Below, one piece after another: positions 24,400 to 31,137 of a stretch of 34,126 nt of DNA. Origin of the DNA: JAXLYX01 sp046351215 (lineage in GTDB: Bacteria; Myxococcota_A; Polyangia; Polyangiales; Houyiibacteriaceae). Position numbers and translations under genes: made by a program. The DNA lies in contig JAXLYX010000035.1 of NCBI GenBank assembly GCA_046351215.1, forward strand, positions 1 to 34,126, written 5' to 3'. The notes beneath the pieces were generated by a model. That model saw nothing but the letters and a program-made list of their open reading frames with translations, did not search any database and was not told where the DNA came from. Position 1 is the stretch's first letter; each line of letters starts with the position of its first letter.

Positions 24400-25017
24400 T
24401 CAGGTGCCTTCCGATTCCGACCCACCCTCGGGTTCGAGGTCGGCCTCCTCGTCGGTCTCGAAGGTGGCGAACATCGCCTCGAGCGCGTCGCGCGTCGGCG
24501 GAGCGAGCGGCGGCTCGAGCTCGACGGCGAGGCAGGCCTCGGCGAGATCGGCCGCCTCGACCTCGGGACGCTCCCAGAGCGGGGCGAGGTCGGCGACGAG
24601 GGCGTCGGGCTTCTTCTTCCAGACGTCGAAGAGCGGGAGGAGGCGCTCGGGCAGCGCGCCGCGCGTCACCGCGTCGTACACGGCGAAGGGGAGCTGGGCG
24701 CCGAGCACGGGGCCGTCGGCCGAGAGCTCGAGCACGGAGGTCACGGCGTCCTCGAGCATGGCGAGGTCGGTGTCGCTCTCGGGATCGACGAGGCCGAGCA
24801 GGTGCATCTCCGTGAGGAAGACCTCGAAGCCGAAGGGCCAGAGGCTCTCGGCCTCGGGCTCGCCCTCCACCTCGACGCGGACGCGATCGACGTCGATCGC
24901 GAAGACCGCGAGGTGCACGTACGAGATGCCGTGCTCCGCGGCGAGGGCGGGATCCATGATCGTCTCGAGGCCGAGCCCTTCGTCTTCCTCGCGCACCGTC
25001 GGCAGGGACTTCTTCAC
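24400..25017 (-). CDS. conserved-looking acidic protein of unknown function
   Basis: A 205-residue acidic, soluble protein without signal peptide or membrane segments. I recognise no family. It reads as well-structured alpha/beta sequence up to about residue 185, with segments such as GISYVHLAVFAIDVDRVRV and PFGFEVFLTEMHLLGLVD, then an acidic, disordered tail rich in Glu/Asp/Ser. The frame is open far upstream, but the region beyond 25114 is antisense to a DUF167 gene; the first sensible start is a GTG at 25015-25017 (VKKSLPTVREED). A downstream ATG (MDPALAAEHG) is an alternative. It lies 27 bases before the lgt-like gene on the same strand and is probably co-transcribed with it. Confidence 0.65.
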   Translation of the reverse strand: MKKSLPTVREEDEGLGLETIMDPALAAEHGISYVHLAVFAIDVDRVRVEVEGEPEAESLWPFGFEVFLTEMHLLGLVDPESDTDLAMLEDAVTSVLELSADGPVLGAQLPFAVYDAVTRGALPERLLPLFDVWKKKPDALVADLAPLWERPEVEAADLAEACLAVELEPPLAPPTRDALEAMFATFETDEEADLEPEGGSESEGT

Positions 25018-25113
25018 GCCGCGAAGATGCCCGAACGCGGGGCCGGCGTCGAGCCCGGCGGCCGGGAGCGGCGCCTCGTTGAAGGGCCTGGGGCGGTCTG
25101 TCAGGCTCGATCG

Positions 25114-25425
25114 GTGACCGACGAGCTCCGGCTGACCGAGACCGCGAACGGCGTCGTCTTCGACGTCCGCGCGGTTCCGCGCGCGAGCCGCGACGCGATC
25201 GCGGGCGTGATGGATGGCGCGATCAAGCTCGCGATCACCGCGCCGCCGGTGGACGGCGAGGCGAATGCCGCGATCGTCGCGTTCTTCGCGAAGGCGCTGC
25301 GCGTGCCGAAGTCCGACGTGCGATTGGTGCGGGGCGAGCGGAGCAAGCAGAAGAGCGTCGAGGTGCGGGGGAGGAGCGCGGCGGACGTCAGGGGCCTGCT
25401 CTCGAGTGGGAAGCGCGGAGGATGA
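25114..25425 (+). CDS. DUF167/YggU-family protein
   Basis: A 103-residue small alpha/beta protein of the DUF167 family, which is widespread and of unknown function. The signature APPVDGEANAAIVAFFAKAL (residues about 46-65) and the RLVRGERSKQKSVEV segment are clear. The GTG start at 25114 has a poor ribosome binding site; it is chosen because homologues begin shortly before the first strand (GVVFDVRAVPRAS). The long open frame upstream is antisense to another gene. It is divergent from the unknown gene to its left and is followed, after 133 bases, by a three-gene membrane cassette. A short basic, Gly-rich tail ends the protein. Confidence 0.9.
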   Translation: MTDELRLTETANGVVFDVRAVPRASRDAIAGVMDGAIKLAITAPPVDGEANAAIVAFFAKALRVPKSDVRLVRGERSKQKSVEVRGRSAADVRGLLSSGKRGG

Positions 25426-25558
25426 GGAGAACGTTCCCCCGTTCGGATTAGCCCATGAACGCCACCGGCTGCGTGAGACCGCTCGCTTTTTCCGCCGTGA
25501 CTCGTGGCTCTTCACGTGTTACGCGACCGCGATGGGGAAACTCCGGAAGGCACCTTCG

Positions 25559-26095
25559 ATGGGCGCCCGCGTGCTCACGCTCGCCCTGCCGCTCGCTGCG
25601 ATCGCACTCGCGGGCTGCAACCACTGCTCGAACCTCGACAAGCGCATCTGCGCGGATCTCGGCGCGGACTGCTCCGTCTGGCGAAGCGATGCCACGCTCC
25701 GCTCGATGGTGATCCCGGCGAACGAGCGCCGACTGCGCGTGCGCGAGTCGACGTGCGACGCGCTCGGCGACGACGCGATCTACACGAGCCGGACGCTGCC
25801 GATGGTGCGGAACTACATCGTGCACCTCCGCAATCCGAGGGCCCCTCAGGCCGTGATCCCGATGGGCGCGCCGCCCACGTCGTCGTCGGGCTACCTGACG
25901 TACCTCCTCGCGCCCCTCCTGATGCTCGCGGCGTTCGTCGGCTCGGCGCTCTACCGCAAGCACGCGCTGCCGAAGGCCATGGCCCAGCACCAGGCGAACC
26001 AGAACGCGACCGCGGATGCGCAGGCCCGCGCGCTGGCCGAGTGGCAGGCGCAGCAGAACGCGCAGCGCGGGAATCCGGGAGATCCCCGTGGCTGA
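25559..26095 (+). CDS. lipoprotein with a C-terminal transmembrane segment
   Basis: A 178-residue protein of unknown function. The signal peptide MGARVLTLALPLAAIALAGC has lipobox LAGC with lipidated Cys20. Four further cysteines (23, 31, 38 and 66) follow, enough for two disulfides. A hydrophobic helix at about 111-131 (YLTYLLAPLLMLAAFVGSAL) with basic residues behind it would return the chain to the cytoplasm, leaving a Gln/Ala/Asn-rich tail there. A lipid anchor plus a transmembrane helix is unusual. I chose the ATG at 25559, which has GGAAGG upstream; the ATG at 25532 lacks one. It overlaps the next gene by eight bases and is the first of a coupled three-gene set. Confidence 0.75.
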   Translation: MGARVLTLALPLAAIALAGCNHCSNLDKRICADLGADCSVWRSDATLRSMVIPANERRLRVRESTCDALGDDAIYTSRTLPMVRNYIVHLRNPRAPQAVIPMGAPPTSSSGYLTYLLAPLLMLAAFVGSALYRKHALPKAMAQHQANQNATADAQARALAEWQAQQNAQRGNPGDPRG

Positions 26096-26597
26096 CGTCG
26101 CGGCGTTCCTGCCGGTCGAGCCCGTCCCAGCGGTCCATCCGCAGCTCGGACGGATTCTCTCGGAGCACCGTGGGCGTCCGTTCTCGGGCGGCGTCTGGTT
26201 CTACTTCACCGGGCTCTTCCTGGTCGGCGCGTTCTACCAGCTGGCGCTCGGCGTCTCGGCGTGGCTCGACGGCCTCGTCGACGGCATGACGTTCCTCTCG
26301 TCCCTGCTGCTCTTCGCGCTCGCCGCGGCGGGCGCGGCCCGCTGCGTGTGGCTCTGGCGGCAGACCCTCGGGATCTACGAAGGCGGCTTCGCGCTCCATC
26401 GCCTCACGGGTCGACGGGTCGTCCCCTGGTCGGAGGTCGCCGGCGCGCTGGCGCGGCGCGAGACCGACCAGACGGGCACGCGCTTCGTCATCGAGATCGA
26501 GCTCCGGGACGGCGGGACCGTCGTCCTGACCGACGCGCTCACCGGCATCGAGCCGCAGGCAGCGCTGTTCCAGGATCGAGGAGGGTTCCGTGGATAG
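26088..26597 (+). CDS. two-helix membrane protein with a PH-like cytoplasmic domain
   Basis: A 169-residue protein. Two hydrophobic helices (about 35-58 and 67-90) are followed by a soluble part (about 95-160) with the pattern GIYEGGFALHRLTGRRVVPWSEV and then VIEIELRDGGTVVLTD. That beta-strand order, with a conserved Trp after a Gly-Arg turn, resembles bacterial PH-like domains of small membrane proteins, but I cannot assign a family. The GTG start has GGGAG upstream and overlaps the previous gene by eight bases; its end overlaps the next start by eight. No catalytic motif is present. Function unknown. Confidence 0.68.
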   Translation: MADVAAFLPVEPVPAVHPQLGRILSEHRGRPFSGGVWFYFTGLFLVGAFYQLALGVSAWLDGLVDGMTFLSSLLLFALAAAGAARCVWLWRQTLGIYEGGFALHRLTGRRVVPWSEVAGALARRETDQTGTRFVIEIELRDGGTVVLTDALTGIEPQAALFQDRGGFRG

Positions 26598-27375
26598 TTC
26601 GTCGTTTTCGTTCGTGCCGGTGCTGATCGGCCTCGGCGTCGTCGCCTTCATGCTCGTCCGCCAGCGCAAGCTGGTCGCGCAGCAACGCCTCGACTACGCG
26701 CAGTACGGTCTCGGCGACGTCGCCGCGAAGCTCGGCATGACGGTCGTCGACGGGAACCCGGCGCTCAACCTGATGCTCGTCCACCAGGAGCACCAGGACA
26801 CGAAGGCCGAGGGGCACGGCGGGCTCCTCGGCAAGGCGATGGGCGACAGCGCCAAGGAGACGCGCGGGCGCGCGGTCGGCACGGTCTGGGAGCGACCGTA
26901 CGAGCTCGCGTACTTCCAGCGCACGGAGGTCGACCACGGCCTCGCGCAGACGACGACGAGCCTCTGGTTCGAGCTCAGCCTCGGCGCGAAGACCCGCGTG
27001 GCCTGCCCGGCGTTCGAGATCGTGATGCGCAATCCGCCCGCCTACTGCGAGCCGAAGATCAAGACGGCGCTCCCGCCTCAATCGACCGGCAACGCGAGCC
27101 TCGACTCGATCCTCGTCGTGAAGACGCAAGACCCTCGGCTCGCGGCCGCTCTCGTCCCCGCGCTCATCCCGATGATGTCGATGGGGTCGATCCACCTCGT
27201 GGGCGGCGGTGACGAGGTCCGCGCGTACGGCACCCGGGTCACCTACATGACGATCGTCCAGAACGCGGTGACGTTCCAGCGGGCGCTCGAGCACATCGCC
27301 TGCATCATCGAGGGGCGCCCGACGAGCCACGTCGACGGGCAGGCGCCGGCGCAGGCTTCCGCTCGACCGTCGTGA
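26590..27375 (+). CDS. membrane-anchored protein of unknown function
   Basis: A 261-residue protein beginning with a short Ser-rich segment and one transmembrane helix (about 7-23) followed by RQRK, which fits an N-out, C-in signal anchor. The remainder is soluble alpha/beta sequence with conserved-looking features: GLGDVAAKLGMTVVDGNPALNLM, TRGRAVGTVWERPYELAYFQ and a late VTFQRALEHIACIIEG helix. I do not recognise a family. The GTG start overlaps the preceding gene by eight bases. It is the last gene of the three-gene membrane cassette and is followed by a hairpin immediately after its stop. Confidence 0.68.
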   Translation: MDSSSFSFVPVLIGLGVVAFMLVRQRKLVAQQRLDYAQYGLGDVAAKLGMTVVDGNPALNLMLVHQEHQDTKAEGHGGLLGKAMGDSAKETRGRAVGTVWERPYELAYFQRTEVDHGLAQTTTSLWFELSLGAKTRVACPAFEIVMRNPPAYCEPKIKTALPPQSTGNASLDSILVVKTQDPRLAAALVPALIPMMSMGSIHLVGGGDEVRAYGTRVTYMTIVQNAVTFQRALEHIACIIEGRPTSHVDGQAPAQASARPS

Positions 27376-27376
27376 G

Positions 27377-27393
27377 CTAGGGGCCGTCCCTAG
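27377..27393 (+). terminator. hairpin just after the three-gene cassette
   Basis: CTAGGG (27377-27382) and CCCTAG (27388-27393) form a perfect 6-base-pair stem with a 5-base loop, starting two bases after the TGA stop. It is followed by a repeated TCGACGT motif rather than a T-tract. The position is right for a terminator, but intrinsic termination is uncertain. The remaining ~160 bases before the convergent GFA gene show nothing else I can name. Confidence 0.35.
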
Positions 27394-27553
27394 TCGACGT
27401 ACTCGACGTCTGCTTCGCCACCGCGCGCGCCGCGGACGATTTCGATGGAGCGTTCGGGCTCGCGTGGGCGGTGGAGTACGCGAGCGGGCGGCGGGGGTTC
27501 TGAGGGGGGGCGGGCTCGTACGCACGTCGCCCCGAGCCACGCCCCGCAGGTCC

Positions 27554-27958
27554 TCAGCGACCGGGCTCCCGCTCCCGATGCTGCGGGAGCGAGTCGCGGA
27601 TCTCGTACCATTCGGCCTTCGAGCCCGTGTAGATGTGGGCCGTCGGGCGTGCGTCGATCGGGGTGTCGAGCGTGCCGATGCGGAGCCGGAGCACCTCGGG
27701 GCGGTCGTCCCGTCGGCTGTGGATCGGCGACCCGCAGACTCCGCAGAAGCATCGATGCTTCCCGGGAGACGACGAGTAGGTGCGGAGCACGTCGGCGCCC
27801 GAGAGCAGCACGAAATCGTCCGCGCGGATCGGCGCGTTGGTCGCGAAGGCCGTCCCCTGCGCCTTCCGGCATTGCGAGCAATGACAACAGACGATCGGAC
27901 CGAGCTCTCCCCGGACCTCGTAGCGGACCGCGCCGCAGAGGCAGCCTCCCTCGACCAT
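27554..27958 (-). CDS. GFA/CENP-V-like zinc protein
   Basis: A 134-residue protein of the GFA (glutathione-dependent formaldehyde-activating enzyme-like) family. The zinc-binding cysteines are Cys6-x-Cys8, Cys25-x-Cys27-x2-Cys30 and Cys72-x2-Cys75, matching the family pattern with the GGCLCGAVRYE start and the CHCSQCRKAQG segment. The name comes from a proposed role in S-hydroxymethylglutathione formation; most members lack tested activity. It lies 133 bases downstream of the acyl-CoA ligase gene on the same strand, so it may be the tail of that operon or separately expressed. Start ATG at 27956-27958 with a modest GGA upstream. Length is normal for the family. Confidence 0.92.
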   Translation of the reverse strand: MVEGGCLCGAVRYEVRGELGPIVCCHCSQCRKAQGTAFATNAPIRADDFVLLSGADVLRTYSSSPGKHRCFCGVCGSPIHSRRDDRPEVLRLRIGTLDTPIDARPTAHIYTGSKAEWYEIRDSLPQHREREPGR

Positions 27959-28091
27959 TTCGTTCCCGTCCTATCTCGGGGAAGTGCGGATCGACGCATC
28001 GGCGACGAGAGTCCGTGACTCACCCCTCACGGGTCGTACTCGAACGCATGCGACTGCGCGAGCGAACGGGCGATACACGCTGGGGCCCCCC

Positions 28092-29642
28092 TCAGAGCCT
28101 CGTCCCCTTCCCCTCCGCGAACCACTTCTTCAGCTCGTTCCGCAGCACCTTGTTCCCCTGGCTCCGCGGCAGGTCCTCCACCACGAAGAGGTACTGCGGC
28201 ATCTTGAAGTGCGGCAGCTCGGCGTGGCAGTGGTCGAGCAGGTCCTTCTTGTCGAGCGTCGCCCCGGGCTCCGCGATGATGTACGCGGCGATCGCCTCGC
28301 CGAGGATCTCGTCGGGCACGCCCGTGACGGCGCATTCGTAGACGCCCTTCGTCTTGATCAGCGCCTGCTCGATGTCGTAGGGCCCGATGCGATGGCCGCC
28401 GCTCTTGATGAGCTCGGAGCCGCGGCCCGTGAGGAAGACGTAGCCGTCCTCGTCCATGCGACCGAAGTCGCCGGTGCGCAGCCCTTCCGGACGGAGCGCC
28501 TTCGCGGTGTTCTCCGGATCGTTCAGGTAGCCGAGCATCACGTTCTCGCCCTGCGCCACCACCTCGCCCATCTCGCCGCGCGGGAGCTCGTGACCCTCGG
28601 GATCGCAGATCTTCAGCGTCACGCCGGGGATCGCCTTCCCGCAGGAGCCGAGCTTCTCCACGAGCCGCTCCGGCGGCAGGTACGAGAGCCGCGCAGACGC
28701 CTCCGTCTGCCCGTACATCACGAAGACCTTCGACTTCGGGAACGTGACGCGGAGCTGATCGATGAGCTTCGGCATCATCGCGCCGCCGGCCTGCGTGAGG
28801 TAGCGGAGGTGCGAGAGATCGTGCTGGTCGAACGAGCGGTAGGAAAGCAGCCGCGCGAACGTGGACGGTACGCCCGCGAAGCCCGTGCACTGGAAGCGCG
28901 AGAGCCCGTCCACCACCTGCCCGAGGAAGGCCATCGAGCCGATGTGCGCGATGGTCCCGCCCACGGCGATGTGCGTGTGGATCACGGAGTTCCCGTAGAC
29001 GTAGTAGAAGGGCATCACCATGCCCGCCACGTCGTCGCTCGTGAGCTCGAGGTATTCGACGATCGACTCGGTGTTCGCGACGATGTTCCGGTGCGCGAGC
29101 ATCACGCCCTTCGGACGCCCGGTCGTGCCCGAGGTGTAGACGACGGCCGCGAGCTCCTCCCCGGAGGCGTCGGGGCCCGCGTAGCGCGGAGCCGTCGCGG
29201 TCTCGGCGTAGTCGATCCGGCGGATGTGCCCGAGATCGAACTCCGGCGCCGTTCCGCGGACGATCACGGCGCGGAGCTCGGGCAGCTCCTTCGCCTGTCC
29301 GTCGAGCCAGTGGAGGTTCGAGGCGTCCATCACGACGGCGCGCGCGCCCGAGTGCGCGAGCGAGTAGTCGAGCGCCGCCGTGCGCGTGTCCGGGCAGAGC
29401 GGCACGGCCGCCGCGCCCGCCATCAAGGCCCCGTAGAACGCGGCCATGTAGTCCGCGTCGGCGTCGAAGAGCACGGCCACGCGGTCGCCCTTCTGCACTC
29501 CCGCGTCCACGAGGAGCGTCGCGAGCCGCGCCGCCCGATCCTCCACCTCGCGGTAGGTGACCGAGACGCCGCGCTTCACGAAGAGGGGCTTTTCGGGGTT
29601 TCGTTCGGTGGAGGCTCGGAGGAAACCGTGCAGCCGATCCAT
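28092..29642 (-). CDS. AMP-dependent acyl-CoA synthetase/ligase
   Basis: A 516-residue ANL-superfamily enzyme that adenylates a carboxylic acid and transfers it to CoA. The P-loop is YTSGTTGRPKG (169-179), the A5 motif is YGQTE (310-314), the ATP-ribose-binding TGD is at 390-392, and the catalytic lysine of the C-terminal domain is Lys497 in QGNKVLR. Length and order are those of long-chain fatty-acid or o-succinylbenzoate-type ligases. It could also load a carrier protein, but none is nearby. Substrate not decidable. It follows the truncated haemoglobin gene by 18 bases, a spacing that implies co-transcription. No transmembrane or signal sequence. Confidence 0.92.
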   Translation of the reverse strand: MDRLHGFLRASTERNPEKPLFVKRGVSVTYREVEDRAARLATLLVDAGVQKGDRVAVLFDADADYMAAFYGALMAGAAAVPLCPDTRTAALDYSLAHSGARAVVMDASNLHWLDGQAKELPELRAVIVRGTAPEFDLGHIRRIDYAETATAPRYAGPDASGEELAAVVYTSGTTGRPKGVMLAHRNIVANTESIVEYLELTSDDVAGMVMPFYYVYGNSVIHTHIAVGGTIAHIGSMAFLGQVVDGLSRFQCTGFAGVPSTFARLLSYRSFDQHDLSHLRYLTQAGGAMMPKLIDQLRVTFPKSKVFVMYGQTEASARLSYLPPERLVEKLGSCGKAIPGVTLKICDPEGHELPRGEMGEVVAQGENVMLGYLNDPENTAKALRPEGLRTGDFGRMDEDGYVFLTGRGSELIKSGGHRIGPYDIEQALIKTKGVYECAVTGVPDEILGEAIAAYIIAEPGATLDKKDLLDHCHAELPHFKMPQYLFVVEDLPRSQGNKVLRNELKKWFAEGKGTRL

Positions 29643-29660
29643 GCTTGCTGCTCCTACGAC

Positions 29661-30056
29661 CTAGTCGTCCTTCGTCCGACACATGTCGGCCATCTGGAAC
29701 ATCGGCTTCATGATCGCTTCCTTCCACTTCGCGTCGAGCGGCTGCTCGTCGAGCGCCTTCCGGAAGCAGAGGAGCCAGGCGTCCCGCTCGTTCGGGCCGA
29801 TCGGGAAGGGCTGGTGCACGGCAGGGATGATCACCGAGCCGAAGCGTTCCGAATAGCGCCGGGGCCCGCCCATCCAGCCGACGAGGTAGGTCGTCAGCTT
29901 GTCGACCATCGGCGCGAGGTCGCCCTTGTGCATCGCCCGGATCCCCGCCGCCTCGGGCAGCGTGTCCATGAGCTCGTAGAAGCGGACGACGAGGCGGTGG
30001 ACGCCTTCCTCTCCGCCGAAGGCTTCGAAGGGGTTCTGGGGCTCGGGCGACGACAT
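29661..30056 (-). CDS. group II truncated haemoglobin
   Basis: A 131-residue globin of the 2-over-2 group II type, a cytoplasmic haem protein that usually detoxifies NO or binds O2. The proximal haem ligand is His81 in AVHQPFPIG, the distal tyrosine (B10) is Tyr27 in FYELM, and the group II-specific Trp is Trp94 in ERDAWLLC. The GGPRRYSERFG segment is diagnostic. I chose the ATG at 30054-30056; the frame is open further upstream but that is a shadow of the neighbouring lipoprotein region. It lies 47 bases after a lipoprotein gene and 18 bases before an acyl-CoA ligase. Residues HQ replace the usual HxP-like turn, a minor variation. Confidence 0.95.
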   Translation of the reverse strand: MSSPEPQNPFEAFGGEEGVHRLVVRFYELMDTLPEAAGIRAMHKGDLAPMVDKLTTYLVGWMGGPRRYSERFGSVIIPAVHQPFPIGPNERDAWLLCFRKALDEQPLDAKWKEAIMKPMFQMADMCRTKDD

Positions 30057-30103
30057 GGCCGAGAGATACGCCCGACGAGCCGAGGTGGAAAGGCGAGGCC
30101 CGC

Positions 30104-31135
30104 CTACGGATTCGACGGCGGCAGGACGCAGACCGAGCGCTGGGCCCAGGAGGTCGCCTTCCGGTCGTCCTGAACGAGGAAGGTGAGGTTCACGAGGACG
30201 CCGTCCGCAGGGATGGAGCTCGCGGGCGGGGTCTGCCAGGTGATCTGGAGCACCTGGCCGTCCTCGCGCTGGTTGTCCACGCGGATGTCGTAGTCGCCGC
30301 CCGTCGCATAGCCGGTGACCTGCGGATCGTCGGTCTTCGTCGTCGAGGGCTCGCCCGGGATCGGCGAAGGCTCGACGTAGGTTTCGCGGGAGCCTGGGTT
30401 CAGCGTGAGGTCGATCGGGAGGTAGGCCGTCCCCGCCTCGAGCTCGTAGAGGCCCTGCCCCGCGCAGCCGGTCGTCGGCGCCTCGGGATCGGCCACGCTC
30501 GTGAGCGGGAGGCCGTTCAGCTGGACGTCGGTGATGAGCGGGGTGTTGTTCGCGTCCTCGGGCGTGAGCTCGAGGCCGAAGGGGGTCGCGATGAGGAGGC
30601 CGTTCGCGCTCTTGTCCATGCACGGGTTCGCGACGCTCGAGAGCGCGCCCGCGTCGCCCGCGGCGAGGGCCTCGAAGATGCCCGGATCGAGCGGGCCTCC
30701 GGGGCAGATGAAGCCGTTGATGAGCAGCTGATCGGAGTCGGGGCCGAGCACGTCCGTGCTCGGCACGGTGAAGGTGATCGACGGATTCGGATAGGGTGGC
30801 GCGCCCGCCGGGGGATTCACCGTGGCCGTCGGCCAGTCGGTCGGCGCCCACGAGGCTTGGAAATCGCAGATCGAGATGCCGTACTGCGTGGTCGCGACCG
30901 GGCAGACGATGAGGAGCCAGCTCCAGGCCACGCGCGGGCCCGGATTCTCGACGAGGAACTCGTAGGTGGCCGTCTCGCCGGGGGCGGGCGTCGCGCGATC
31001 GGGATCGCCCGCGACCGAGATCCAGCCGGCGAGCGGACGCGGCTTCTCGACGATCTCCTCGGGCGGGAACGGATTGCTGCAGCCGACGAGCAGGAGGGCG
31101 GCGATCGAGGCGGTGAGGGCGAGGTTCGCGCGCAT
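30104..31135 (-). CDS. lipoprotein paired with the TonB-dependent receptor
   Basis: A 343-residue predicted lipoprotein, signal peptide MRANLALTASIAALLLVGC with lipobox LVGC (Cys19). The mature part is beta-rich: ATPAPGETATYEFLVENPGPRV suggests an immunoglobulin-like or CARDB-like strand pattern, and six cysteines occur downstream. I do not recognise a family. The gene starts two bases after the stop of the TonB-dependent receptor, so the two are almost certainly co-translated. By analogy with receptor/lipoprotein pairs (for example SusC/SusD), it might cap the receptor at the cell surface and bind its ligand, but SusD-type TPR folds are not visible and the idea is only inference from position. 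Confidence 0.8.
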   Translation of the reverse strand: MRANLALTASIAALLLVGCSNPFPPEEIVEKPRPLAGWISVAGDPDRATPAPGETATYEFLVENPGPRVAWSWLLIVCPVATTQYGISICDFQASWAPTDWPTATVNPPAGAPPYPNPSITFTVPSTDVLGPDSDQLLINGFICPGGPLDPGIFEALAAGDAGALSSVANPCMDKSANGLLIATPFGLELTPEDANNTPLITDVQLNGLPLTSVADPEAPTTGCAGQGLYELEAGTAYLPIDLTLNPGSRETYVEPSPIPGEPSTTKTDDPQVTGYATGGDYDIRVDNQREDGQVLQITWQTPPASSIPADGVLVNLTFLVQDDRKATSWAQRSVCVLPPSNP

Positions 31136-31137
31136 GA

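Noticed and set aside
25429..25444. LexA-like GAAC/GTTC motif after DUF167
   Set aside because: The spacing (GAAC-N8-GTTC or GTTC-N4-GTTC) fits neither the Gram-positive nor alphaproteobacterial LexA box, and no SOS gene follows.
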